DNA from: Pedobacter cryoconitis
GTDB taxonomy: Bacteria > Bacteroidota > Bacteroidia > Sphingobacteriales > Sphingobacteriaceae
Direction: 5' to 3'
Length of the DNA stretch: 64,000 bases
Assembly: GCF_014207135.1 (NCBI RefSeq)
Contig: NZ_JACHCC010000001.1
Location: 310,001-374,000 of the forward strand
The notes below the pieces were generated by a model that saw only the letters and a list, made by a program, of their open reading frames with translations, was not told where the DNA came from and ran no database searches. Shown one piece after another: positions 28,973-38,223 of this stretch. Position 1 is the first letter of the stretch. Every line of letters begins with the position of its first letter. A program made the translations under genes and the position numbers.

Positions 28973-30208
28973 ATGAATTACCTGGATATATTAGATCAGG
29001 TCAGAGCGCATGTCTCGAGCTTGTTTCATACTAAAAAAGACGAGAGATTAATCTACCATAACCAGACACATACCGAACAGGTTGTCAAAGCTGTAGTCAA
29101 AATAGCCAGCCATTATCAATTGTCTGATCATGACTTCTTTATCGTCAATGTTGCCGCCTGGTTTCATGATGTCGGTTACCTGATTAACTGTCAGTCACAC
29201 GAAGAAAGAGGAGCAGCCTTAGCCAAAGAATTTTTGAGTTCAAAAGGGGTAGAACCCGCTATCACAGATTTAGTAACCAACTGTATTCTCGCTACAAAAA
29301 TGCCACAGCATCCTGTCGGTTTGCTCGAAGAAATTGTCTGTGATGCCGATCTGTTCCATCTGGGTGGTGAAAACTTCAAAGAAAGAAATAAGCTGATGCG
29401 CAAAGAAGCGATGGCTTTCACAGGAAAGGAAATCGATAAAAATGAATGGCGCTCAAAAACCATTATACTTTTTGAATCCCATCATTATCACACCGACTAT
29501 TGTCAGGACTTACTTTCTGCAAAAAAAGAGATGAACCTGAACGAGCTCAAAGAGAAATTAGAAAAAGACAATCATCAGGAGAAGGAAAAAGAAGAAGAGA
29601 ACATAGATCCGGTAGCTCTGGTTACCAGTAAAAAAGAAGATAAAGTGGCAAAAAAAGAAGATAAAAAGAAAAGTAACCGGCCTGATAAAGGGATCGAAAC
29701 CATGTTCCGGATTACTGCCGGTAATCATCAGCGGCTAAGTGATATGGCCGATAATAAAGCCCATATCATGATCTCGACCAATTCTATCATCTTATCAGTT
29801 ATCCTGAGTATACTACTGCGCAAACTTGAAGATAATCCGCATTTGATAATCCCAACTTTACTACTACTGATTATATGTGTGGTGACTATGGTATTCTCTA
29901 TTCTTGCTACGCGGCCTACAGTCCCTCCGGGTACATTTACTGCCCAGGATGTCCATGATAAAAAAGTAAACCTGTTATTCTTCGGTAATTTCTACAGAAT
30001 GACCCTACCAGACTATACTGCTGGTATGGAAGAAATGATGGAAGACAGAGATTTTCTCTATGGTAGCCTGATCCGCGATTTATATTCACAGGGTGTAGTC
30101 CTTGGGCGTAAATACCGCTTGTTAAGGATTGCCTATAACGTTTTTATGTTCGGTATCATTGCTTCTGTTCTTGCATTCGTTATTGCCATTGCGGTTGTAG
30201 CTATATAA
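28973..30208 (+). CDS. HD phosphohydrolase fused to a PycTM (Pycsar effector-type) membrane domain
   Basis: 411 residues from the ATG used here; upstream TTG (28928) and ATG (28931) starts would add about 15 residues overlapping a likely promoter. The N-terminal HD domain has H33, HD at 65-66 and D126 as candidate metal ligands, and should hydrolyse a phosphorylated nucleotide-like substrate. A charged Lys/Glu linker (about 185-235) leads to a PycTM domain (formerly DUF5706) with NHQRLSDMADNKAH (251-264) and membrane segments near 265-310 and 385-410. PycTM domains are the membrane effectors of Pycsar anti-phage systems, but no pyrimidine cyclase is adjacent. Instead the gene leads a ppk1 operon with a 7-base gap, which suggests a nucleotide- or polyphosphate-linked role. 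Confidence 0.85.
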   Translation: MNYLDILDQVRAHVSSLFHTKKDERLIYHNQTHTEQVVKAVVKIASHYQLSDHDFFIVNVAAWFHDVGYLINCQSHEERGAALAKEFLSSKGVEPAITDLVTNCILATKMPQHPVGLLEEIVCDADLFHLGGENFKERNKLMRKEAMAFTGKEIDKNEWRSKTIILFESHHYHTDYCQDLLSAKKEMNLNELKEKLEKDNHQEKEKEEENIDPVALVTSKKEDKVAKKEDKKKSNRPDKGIETMFRITAGNHQRLSDMADNKAHIMISTNSIILSVILSILLRKLEDNPHLIIPTLLLLIICVVTMVFSILATRPTVPPGTFTAQDVHDKKVNLLFFGNFYRMTLPDYTAGMEEMMEDRDFLYGSLIRDLYSQGVVLGRKYRLLRIAYNVFMFGIIASVLAFVIAIAVVAI

Positions 30209-30215
30209 ACACAAC

Positions 30216-32279
30216 ATGAAAGAATATGTCTTTTTTAACCGTGACCTGAGCTGGCTGAGTTTTAATGAGCGGGTGTTGATGGAAGCAGAAAACGAGCAGG
30301 TTCCCTTGCTGGAACGCATCCGGTTTCTGGCTATTTATTCTTCCAATCTGGACGAGTTTTACCGGGTACGTATGCCTGTGCTGATGGCTATTGACAATTT
30401 TGATGAAAACAGCGGATTAAACAATAATTACTATAAAGCTCAGTTTTTAATCAACCAGCAACAACAGCGGTTTGGTCATTTACTAGCCAATCAGCTACTA
30501 CCCGCGCTGAAAGCAGAAAATATCCACTGGTTATACAATGAACCTATTCCCGAATCCATTACAGATGAACTGGCAAGAATCTTCTTTAATGAGGTACTAG
30601 CCTATATCAGGCTATTCCGTATAGAACAAGATGAAAATGCTTTCTTCGCCGAAAATAACCGGTTGTACCAGGCTGTAATCCTTTCGGACGCTGCCGGAAT
30701 CGAGCGACTCGAATTGATTACAATTCCATCTGAAGCCTTACCCAGATTATACGCAGTTAATAAAGACGACCAGAAATACGTGGTTTTCCTCGATGATATT
30801 ATCAGGAATAATCTCGCTTATCTTTTCCCTGGTGAAGCTATCAAAGGTGTATTTAACATCAAAGTCACCCGGAATGCCGAGCTGAATATCAAAGAAGAAA
30901 TTGATGACCTTGACGAAGATATTACCGCCGAACTAGAAAAAGAACTGAAAAAACGTGATCTCGGTATTGCCACCCGTTTCTTATGCCAGCCTGGGATACC
31001 CCTGCGCCATCTTTACCGGATGATGTATGCGCTGAACCTTTCCAAATCCTCAATCGTAGAGGGAGGTTTTTACCATAATATGAAAGATCTGAACAGCTTC
31101 CCGCTGAACGGAACTGCGCTGAATTATCCGAAATGGCCAGCCTTGCCAGTGCTGTTACTCAAAAAAGAAGATACCTTATTTAGCCAGATCCAGAAAAAAG
31201 ACCTGATGGTACATGTACCTTATCAGAACTATGACCTGGTCCTGAGATTCTTTAATGAAGCTGCCAATGACAGTTTCGTGGAAGAAATTTACGTGACCCT
31301 TTACCGTGTGGCAGATAATTCAAGGATTGTCAATGCACTGATGTCTGCGGCAAAAAATGGTAAAAAGGTATCAGTGATGGTAGAGCTCAAAGCGAGATTT
31401 GATGAAGCCAATAATATCAAATGGGCCTCACAGATGAAGGCTGCGGGTGTAAAAATTATTTATAGCAATAAAGAACTCAAAGTACATGCTAAAGTAGCCC
31501 TGGTCAAAAGAACCATCAGAGATCAAAGTCAATATCTTGGTTTACTGGCCACCGGTAACCTGAATGAATCTACAGCCAGATTTTATACCGACCATATCTT
31601 ACTGACAGCTAACCAGGATATGCTGGCTGAACTGAAACAACTTTTTGGTTTCCTAAGCAAAAAGAAGAAGAAACCAATGCCGGAAGATACCATCAATTTC
31701 AAACATTTGCTGGTTGCTCAGTTTAATCTTCAGCAGCGGTTTATTTCGTTGATTGACCGGGAAATCCAAAATGCTAAAAAAGGCTTGGCTTCGGGTATTA
31801 CCATCAAAATGAATAACCTCGAAGAAAAGATCCTGATTGCCAAATTGTACGAGGCTTCAAACGCAGGTGTAAAGATTCAGCTGATTGTAAGAAGCGTATG
31901 CTGTTTAATTCCCGGTATACCAGGACAGAGTGAAAATATTATCGTCAAACGGATTGTAGACCGTTACCTGGAACATGGACGTATCTTTCTATTCCATAAC
32001 AATGGAGAACAGGAGCTTTTCATGGGATCGGCCGACTGGATGAACAGAAATATCTACGGAAGAATAGAAGTCTGTTTCCCCATCTATAGTGAAGAATTAA
32101 AAATAAGACTGATAGAAATCTTAAATTTACAGTGGAGGGATACCGTTCAGGCTGTTGAACTCAATGAAGAACTACAGAATAACTATTGCCAGGGTGAAAT
32201 TCAGAGCTGTTCACAGCAGGCGATTTATGAATTTTTAAAAGAAAATACCGTATCAACTATTGAATATAAAACATCATGA
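30216..32279 (+). CDS. ppk1: Polyphosphate kinase 1
   Basis: Makes polyphosphate from the gamma-phosphate of ATP, reversibly, through a phosphohistidine. The 687-residue protein shows the full family: N-terminal FFNRDLSWLSFNERVL, SSNLDEFYRVRM, and two phospholipase-D-like catalytic halves. H424 in ELKVHAKVALVKR is the expected phosphorylated His (E. coli H435), and H594 in IFLFHNNGE is the second catalytic His (E. coli H592). The C-terminal FMGSADWMNRN is intact. It is embedded in a five-gene operon, 7 bases after HD-PycTM and overlapping the next gene by 4 bases (ATGA). Confidence 0.96.
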   Translation: MKEYVFFNRDLSWLSFNERVLMEAENEQVPLLERIRFLAIYSSNLDEFYRVRMPVLMAIDNFDENSGLNNNYYKAQFLINQQQQRFGHLLANQLLPALKAENIHWLYNEPIPESITDELARIFFNEVLAYIRLFRIEQDENAFFAENNRLYQAVILSDAAGIERLELITIPSEALPRLYAVNKDDQKYVVFLDDIIRNNLAYLFPGEAIKGVFNIKVTRNAELNIKEEIDDLDEDITAELEKELKKRDLGIATRFLCQPGIPLRHLYRMMYALNLSKSSIVEGGFYHNMKDLNSFPLNGTALNYPKWPALPVLLLKKEDTLFSQIQKKDLMVHVPYQNYDLVLRFFNEAANDSFVEEIYVTLYRVADNSRIVNALMSAAKNGKKVSVMVELKARFDEANNIKWASQMKAAGVKIIYSNKELKVHAKVALVKRTIRDQSQYLGLLATGNLNESTARFYTDHILLTANQDMLAELKQLFGFLSKKKKKPMPEDTINFKHLLVAQFNLQQRFISLIDREIQNAKKGLASGITIKMNNLEEKILIAKLYEASNAGVKIQLIVRSVCCLIPGIPGQSENIIVKRIVDRYLEHGRIFLFHNNGEQELFMGSADWMNRNIYGRIEVCFPIYSEELKIRLIEILNLQWRDTVQAVELNEELQNNYCQGEIQSCSQQAIYEFLKENTVSTIEYKTS

Positions 32280-33145
32280 AACTGTTTTTTAAAAGACTGA
32301 GTTATCTTTTTCCTGTACTTATTCTGATCGGGTTTTATGCTTGTAAACCGGCTAAACAGAATTTTAGCAGTCCGAAGGGATATAACCTGAACAAGCCGGA
32401 GAAATTTACGATGCCCGAAAGTCTGCAGGAGATTTCAGGTATTGCCTTTTATAAAGGTAAAAGCGATACAGTCTATTCCATTCAGGATGAAGACGGCCGG
32501 CTTTTCAGACAAGCCTGGGGAATCAAAAAACAAAAACATGCAGTCTTTGGTAAAAAAGGAGATTATGAAGATCTCGCTATCCTGAATGAGACGGTGATTA
32601 TCCTGAGAAGTGACGGTGTACTTTATACTTTTCCTTTTAGCGAAGCGACCAAAGACAAAGTAACCAATATCAAAGAATGGGATGATTTGCTGCCTGACGG
32701 AGAATACGAGAGTATTTATGCAGACCAGCAGACCAACCAGATTTACCTGCTTTGTAAGAACTGTAAAGGAGATAAAAAGGGACAGTTTATGTCCGGTTCT
32801 ATTTTTACCTATAACCCGGTAAAAAAAGAGATGATTGCTTCCGGTGAGTTCTCTATGGATCTGAAAGATCTGATTAGCAAAGGACATATCCTGAAAACAG
32901 GGATGAAAGCTTCGGCACTGACCAGAGATCCGCATTCCGGAGAATGGTATATACTCTCTTCAGTGAACAAATTGCTGGTGGTTGCTACACCCGACTGGAA
33001 AGTTAAAAGTGTGCACCGGTTAAACTCTGCAACATTTGTTCAGCCCGAAGGACTGGCCTTTGATCAAGAGATGAATTTATATATATCCAATGAAGGTGAC
33101 GAACTCAGCTCCGGTAATATTCTGAAATTCAAGTTTAAACCCTGA
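32276..33145 (+). CDS. SdiA-regulated/YjiK-like beta-propeller lipoprotein
   Basis: 289 residues with an N-terminal lipoprotein signal (about 1-23, lipobox-like FYAC). The body matches the SdiA-regulated (YjiK) family of beta-propellers: LQEISGIAFYKGK, VYSIQDEDGRLF, GDYEDLAIL, and the closing QPEGLAFDQEMNLYISNEGD. Such propellers may bind or hydrolyse a ligand in the periplasm; none has a well-established reaction. Its start overlaps the ppk1 stop (ATGA), so translation is coupled. Being co-translated with a polyphosphate kinase suggests a link to phosphate or envelope stress, but that is inference. Confidence 0.8.
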   Translation: MKLFFKRLSYLFPVLILIGFYACKPAKQNFSSPKGYNLNKPEKFTMPESLQEISGIAFYKGKSDTVYSIQDEDGRLFRQAWGIKKQKHAVFGKKGDYEDLAILNETVIILRSDGVLYTFPFSEATKDKVTNIKEWDDLLPDGEYESIYADQQTNQIYLLCKNCKGDKKGQFMSGSIFTYNPVKKEMIASGEFSMDLKDLISKGHILKTGMKASALTRDPHSGEWYILSSVNKLLVVATPDWKVKSVHRLNSATFVQPEGLAFDQEMNLYISNEGDELSSGNILKFKFKP

Positions 33146-33206
33146 TCTGAAAAAATTATGATCCGGTAAATAATTACCAGATCCAAGACGCTTATAATTA
33201 TAAAAA

Positions 33207-35570
33207 ATGCAGGCAATAACCATTGACTTTAACAAATATGTATGCGGGAATGAGCAGAATGGAATGAAGGCCGATGTCAGGCTTTCATTAAAACCATTTA
33301 TTACATTTCTTCAGGAAAGGATGATTACAGAAAAAACAGCCAAGATAAATTTCTATAATTATCTGCTGGAGCAATTTGCAGTTTTTCCTGAACTCAAAGA
33401 TCCCATTCCTGTTGAAAATGTAAACAAGTACAACCACCTGTTTGAACTGATATATACAGCTTTGTCACCTATTATTAACGATGAGCGTGAACAGCTTTGG
33501 GCATTGAGTAAACCTATCTGCCCTTGTTTCTATTATGGAACAAACTCTTTTTATAATGTGCTGCTTGATAAGCAACAAGAGCATTTGAACACCGATTTGT
33601 CACTGCCTTCTCAAAAAGAAATGCAGGATACGATGCTCAGAAATTTATACAGTCTGATCCTGCAGAAATTTTATCATTTCAGTTTCGGTACTGACCAGCA
33701 TATTATTAAATCTATCCTCGACAAGGAGACCCAATTACTGAGATACTACAAGTTGAATATCGATACCCGGTTTATAGAGGTTAAAAACAAAATGCCTTTG
33801 CCCGAGCTGACGATCCAGCATATCAAAGAGTATATGCAGGATGAAAGCAGTAGTTTAGAAACGCTGAGTACTTTACTACCATCCGAAATGTTTAGTATCG
33901 AAGGTATTTCCATTGTAAGTCTGGTGGATATTACTTCCGAATATGCGCTGGAATCTATCAAAAATACAATTATCGCCCATAACGAGTGCCAGGTGGGCTG
34001 GAGCAGCTCGATGATCTCGACTGCGCTTAAATCACTGGCTGGACACAAAGATATAGAGTTTAGCTTATTGCCCTATCTGAGGCTGAATAATAAGACACTG
34101 GTTTATCACCATCAGGGTTTTCAGAGTATCATCGATCAGCAGGCAAAACTGAGCGGGATGGGAGAAGAAGCTTACGCTGCTCTGGTTAATACATTTGTAG
34201 AACATCCGCGCCGGTTGATTTTCCCTTCGATCAGCGAGGAAGACCAGTTGGCCTATCCTATGCTGAAGCTCGTTGCCGATGCAGGAATCAGATCCTATGG
34301 CCTTTTTCCTTTATACTATAATGCAAAACTGGTTGGTTGTTTAGAACTCTACACCAAAGATGAAACTGCATTTAATGGCAGCACTTTATCCCGTATAGAA
34401 ACGGCTTTACCTTTACTGGCGCAGCTTTATCAGAATATTATTATTGATTTCAATAATGAGATTTCTGCTATTGTGACTGATAAATTTACAGCTTTGCAGT
34501 CCTCTGTCGAATGGCGTTTCTACCAGGCGGCTTATAATTATATGAACTCGGGTGCCTGGGAAAAGAAACTGCCTATAGAACAGGTTTATTTTAAAAATGT
34601 ACATCCTTTTTATGGGGCAATCGATATCCGGAATTCAAGTATTGAGCGGAACCTGATGATCAGAAAAGATCTCTTTGCTCATTTTGAAGTCCTGGAAACT
34701 ACGCTGGCAAATCTGAAAACAATCATCCCTGAAGTAATGGAAGATGATTTTCCGAGACAGCAATCGTCCTGGGACCATAAAGGTTTCGACGAGATTTCTG
34801 ATCGGGAGATCATGAAAACTGATGATTATCTGCAACATCAGCTGCCACCTTACCTGAATGTACTGAAAGACATATATCCACAGGCAAAGGGAATAATTAA
34901 TGAATATTTTGAGCTCACAAGCCCTGGAGGTAAGATATTCCAGAACAGGGACAGTTATGAGCTCAGTATGCAGACAATCAACCGTGCAGTCAACAAGTAT
35001 CTTGATCAGTTCAATGCAGAATTACAGCAGGAGTACCCTTGTTACTTTGAAAAATTCAGAACTGACGGAGTTGAGTTTGACATTTATCTGGGGCATTCCA
35101 TTGCACCTGATTTGGAATTTAGAGATGGTCTGCTGGCTGATTTTCGTTTAAGACAGCTAAAAGCCATTGCCGAGATCACCCGTATCACTGCGGGGCTCAG
35201 ATCTGCATTACCTATACCAATGGAAACCACACAGCTGATCTTTGTCTATGAGAAAATTATAGACATCAGCTTCCGTTTGGATGAACAAAGATTTGATGTG
35301 GAGGGAAGTTATAACATCCGTTACCAGATGGTCAAGAAGAGGATTGATAAGGCGCATGTCAAAGACAGTACAGAACGTCTGACTCAGCCAGGTAAAATAG
35401 CCATAGTCTATTTTAATGGCGCTGAGGCAGATGAATATATGGGTTATATCAGTACGTTACAGAAACAAAAAATACTAACAGAAGAGGTAGAATTCCTGGA
35501 AATAGAAGAATTACAGGGGGTGGAAGGATTAAAGGCATTACGTGTAGAAGTCCTGATCAAAACAGATTAA
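33207..35570 (+). CDS. Large GAF-domain protein
   Basis: 787 residues with no signal peptide or membrane segment, so cytoplasmic. A GAF-like domain sits around residues 300-430 (RRLIFPSISEEDQLAYPMLK, then IRSYGLFPLYYNAKLVGCLE). The flanking regions are mostly helical, with no kinase, cyclase or DNA-binding output recognised. It is the fourth gene of the ppk1 operon (61 bases after the propeller gene, 4 bases before the outer-membrane gene), so it may sense a small molecule connected with polyphosphate. GAF is recognised from the LVGCLELY-type strand only, so the exact boundaries are approximate. Confidence 0.7.
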   Translation: MQAITIDFNKYVCGNEQNGMKADVRLSLKPFITFLQERMITEKTAKINFYNYLLEQFAVFPELKDPIPVENVNKYNHLFELIYTALSPIINDEREQLWALSKPICPCFYYGTNSFYNVLLDKQQEHLNTDLSLPSQKEMQDTMLRNLYSLILQKFYHFSFGTDQHIIKSILDKETQLLRYYKLNIDTRFIEVKNKMPLPELTIQHIKEYMQDESSSLETLSTLLPSEMFSIEGISIVSLVDITSEYALESIKNTIIAHNECQVGWSSSMISTALKSLAGHKDIEFSLLPYLRLNNKTLVYHHQGFQSIIDQQAKLSGMGEEAYAALVNTFVEHPRRLIFPSISEEDQLAYPMLKLVADAGIRSYGLFPLYYNAKLVGCLELYTKDETAFNGSTLSRIETALPLLAQLYQNIIIDFNNEISAIVTDKFTALQSSVEWRFYQAAYNYMNSGAWEKKLPIEQVYFKNVHPFYGAIDIRNSSIERNLMIRKDLFAHFEVLETTLANLKTIIPEVMEDDFPRQQSSWDHKGFDEISDREIMKTDDYLQHQLPPYLNVLKDIYPQAKGIINEYFELTSPGGKIFQNRDSYELSMQTINRAVNKYLDQFNAELQQEYPCYFEKFRTDGVEFDIYLGHSIAPDLEFRDGLLADFRLRQLKAIAEITRITAGLRSALPIPMETTQLIFVYEKIIDISFRLDEQRFDVEGSYNIRYQMVKKRIDKAHVKDSTERLTQPGKIAIVYFNGAEADEYMGYISTLQKQKILTEEVEFLEIEELQGVEGLKALRVEVLIKTD

Positions 35571-35574
35571 TTAA

Positions 35575-38166
35575 ATGAGTATATTTTCCGGCAACTATAA
35601 GTTAAAGACAGGTCCTGCAGTATTCTTACTTGCAATTTTTTTGGTTTTCCCCTTCCTGAGCAGCGCACAGCAGCAAAGGACAAAGGATTCAATTACCATA
35701 GCAATCTCTCCCGTTTATGATTCTGTATCTAAAACACATCGTTTTTTCCTGGGAGAGAACTACCGAAAATTATGGGCTACGCCAGTAAGGATGAGAATTG
35801 TCGACTTACAAAAGGAACATGGAGGGATGAAAGTCATTCAGCTTGGTGGAGGGATGCAGACCCGTTCCTTACGTCTGGAAGATGCTTCGGGAAGAGAATG
35901 GGCACTCCGTACAGTGCAGAAATATCCGGAAAGAGGTCTGGCAGAAAAGCTGAGAGCAACTATTGCCAAAGATATTGTGCAGGACCAGATTTCGACAAGT
36001 CATCCTTTTTCTGCCTTGGTTGTACCGCCTTTAGCCGATGCACTGGGCATTCCTCATGCTAATCCTGAAATCCTTTATGTAGGCGATGATCCGGCTTTAG
36101 GAGAGTACAGAAAACAATTTGCCAACGCTGTTTATTTGCTGGAAGAACGTATGCCTGCGGGATATGAAAAAAGTGATAATAGCCTGAAGGCGCAGCGTAA
36201 GGTCGATGAGGATAATGATACCCATATTGCTCAGAAGTTAGTGTTAAGAGCCAGGTTACTCGATTTTATAGTCGGTGACTGGGACAGACACGAAGATAAC
36301 TGGAGATGGTTAAAGCTGGATGATCAGGACGAAAAGGAATATGTTCCTGTACCACGTGACAGGGACAAGGTCTTTTATAAAACTTCGGGTGTATTTCCGT
36401 GGGTCCTTTCTCATCAGTGGCTGAAAGCAAATCTTCAGCCTTATGAACCCGTGATCAGAGCCGTAGACCAGTGGAATTTTAACCAGCGTTATTTTGATCG
36501 TTATTTTTTAAACGGGCTTAGTGAGAAGGACTGGAGAGAAGTAGTGAAATATGTGCAGGAAAAGCTACAGGACGGTTTGTTAAGACAGGCGATGTTACGT
36601 ATGCCGGCTAATATTTTTGCTGAAGGAGGGGAGGAAACGCTGAAAATTATGATCGCCAGAAAGAATAATCTGGAAAAAAGTGCATTGGATTATTATCGTT
36701 TCCTGGCAGTTACTGTCGAGGTCTCTGCTTCTGATAAGCGCGAGTATTTTGAGGTGAAACATAAGAAAAATGGAAATATAGAACTGACCATCAATAATAT
36801 CAAAAAGAATGGAGAGAAGGGACGAACATTATACCACAGGACTTTTCAAAAAGGTATAACCCACGAAATCAGGTTATATGGAATGGGAGGAGAAGATGTC
36901 TTTGAAGTTTCGGGAGAGACCCGTTCACCGATTACTGTTCGCATGATTGGCGGTGGAGGAAAAGATAAATTTGATGTTAGTCCGAACCATAAATCCAATA
37001 CGTTTATTTATGACCGTTCGGACGAAGAGAATGAGTTACCGGCTTCGTCTGTAGCCAAATTACGTTTATCAACTGATACTACGGTTAACCAGTACAATAA
37101 GAAAAGTTTTATATACGATCAGTTTGGTCCTTTATTCCATCTGAATTACAATATTGACCAGGGGATACAAGCTGGTGTAGGTCTGATTCTGGAAAAACAG
37201 GGTTTCAGGAAATATCCATATGCCTCTAAACAGGAGTTCTGGCTTGATTACTCAACGGGCAGACAATCGTTTATCTTAAATTATGCAGGCGACTTTAAGA
37301 AGGTCATCGGGAATACTGATTTTAAAATTAATGCAAATTTTCTGGGCCCTAATAACCTGAGCAATTTCTTTGGTCTGGGAAATGAAACGGCATTTATCAA
37401 AGATGACGGTAAGGGAATGCCTTATTACAGGAACCGCTATGATTACCTCACCGCAGATTTTCAGCTTTACAGAAAGCTGGATCACTGGACTGTAGGTGGT
37501 GGCCTGGCTACTGAATACTATACCAGCAGTCGTAAGGGAAACCAAAACAGGTTCCTGAATGATTTTAATCTGGCTCATCCCGAAGAATCGGTTTTTGCCG
37601 ATCGTCTTTATGTAGGTCTGGTTGCCGAGGTAAAATATGATTCGAGGGATAATATCGCTATCCCTAAAAAAGGTATTTACTGGAATACCAGAATAACTGC
37701 CAATCAGCAGCTGAATGATGATCATGAGCGTTACGGAAAAGTACAATCGGAGTTCCGTTATTATCTGAGCCCGGGAAATGGTGATTTTGTCATTGCCAAT
37801 CGTTTGGGTGGGGGAACAACTTTTGGTGATCCAGAATATTTCCAGCTGATGCAGTTAGGGGGAGTACACAATCTCCGTGGTTTCCATACCAATCGTTTTA
37901 CCGGTAAATCCATGTTATATTATAACCTGGATCTCCGGATGAAATTATTTGATTTTACTTCTTATATCGTTCCCGGATCTGTTGGGCTATTAGGATTTAA
38001 TGATGTTGGCCGGGTCTGGATGCCCGGGCAATCTTCCGATCAGTGGCATTATGGTTATGGGGGAGGAATTTATGTGATTCCCGCTGACCTTATCCTAATC
38101 CAGGCAGCTGTTGGCTTTTCAAAAGAGAGTACCATGCCTTATATTTCTATAGGATTTAGTTTCTAA
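35575..38166 (+). CDS. Outer-membrane BamA/TamA-type barrel with an N-terminal HipA/Fam20-like kinase domain
   Basis: 863 residues, signal peptide 1-31 (FLSSAQ). The N-terminal ~350 residues carry atypical-kinase hallmarks: a glycine-rich VIQLGGGMQTRSLRLEDASG, LRTVQK as a possible ATP-lysine strand, a catalytic loop LLDFIVGDWDRHEDNW (candidate Asp237) and a metal site VPRDRDKVF (D262, D264). The pattern D-F-I-x-G-x-x-D-R-H-x-x-N is shared by HipA, Fam20 and type II PI4-kinase families. The C-terminal ~350 residues form an Omp85-like barrel (LGGVHNLRGF, then GFNDVGRVW, final YISIGFSF). Seen: both motif sets in one exported chain. Inferred: a periplasmic kinase-like domain anchored by the barrel. 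Last gene of the ppk1 operon; a bidirectional terminator follows. Confidence 0.75.
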   Translation: MSIFSGNYKLKTGPAVFLLAIFLVFPFLSSAQQQRTKDSITIAISPVYDSVSKTHRFFLGENYRKLWATPVRMRIVDLQKEHGGMKVIQLGGGMQTRSLRLEDASGREWALRTVQKYPERGLAEKLRATIAKDIVQDQISTSHPFSALVVPPLADALGIPHANPEILYVGDDPALGEYRKQFANAVYLLEERMPAGYEKSDNSLKAQRKVDEDNDTHIAQKLVLRARLLDFIVGDWDRHEDNWRWLKLDDQDEKEYVPVPRDRDKVFYKTSGVFPWVLSHQWLKANLQPYEPVIRAVDQWNFNQRYFDRYFLNGLSEKDWREVVKYVQEKLQDGLLRQAMLRMPANIFAEGGEETLKIMIARKNNLEKSALDYYRFLAVTVEVSASDKREYFEVKHKKNGNIELTINNIKKNGEKGRTLYHRTFQKGITHEIRLYGMGGEDVFEVSGETRSPITVRMIGGGGKDKFDVSPNHKSNTFIYDRSDEENELPASSVAKLRLSTDTTVNQYNKKSFIYDQFGPLFHLNYNIDQGIQAGVGLILEKQGFRKYPYASKQEFWLDYSTGRQSFILNYAGDFKKVIGNTDFKINANFLGPNNLSNFFGLGNETAFIKDDGKGMPYYRNRYDYLTADFQLYRKLDHWTVGGGLATEYYTSSRKGNQNRFLNDFNLAHPEESVFADRLYVGLVAEVKYDSRDNIAIPKKGIYWNTRITANQQLNDDHERYGKVQSEFRYYLSPGNGDFVIANRLGGGTTFGDPEYFQLMQLGGVHNLRGFHTNRFTGKSMLYYNLDLRMKLFDFTSYIVPGSVGLLGFNDVGRVWMPGQSSDQWHYGYGGGIYVIPADLILIQAAVGFSKESTMPYISIGFSF

Positions 38167-38207
38167 AAAAGAGCAGGTTGCTGATCGAACCGGTGGCCTG
38201 CTCTTTT
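38167..38207. terminator. Bidirectional terminator between convergent genes
   Basis: AAAAGAGCAGG (38167-38177) pairs perfectly with CCTGCTCTTTT (38197-38207). The T and A runs on both sides let it serve the ppk1 operon and the convergent lipoprotein gene. Confidence 0.85.
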
Positions 38208-38223
38208 AAGAGCCTGTCTAAAT

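Noticed and set aside
28973-30208. A complete Pycsar anti-phage system
   Set aside because: Only the PycTM-type effector domain is present; no pyrimidylate cyclase gene lies on either side, so it is reported as an orphan effector-like protein.
32435-32935. Minus-strand open frame of 166 codons
   Set aside because: It lies wholly antisense to the well-supported propeller lipoprotein gene and its translation shows no family features.
37276-37746. Minus-strand open frame of 156 codons
   Set aside because: Antisense to the outer-membrane barrel coding region; no recognisable protein features.
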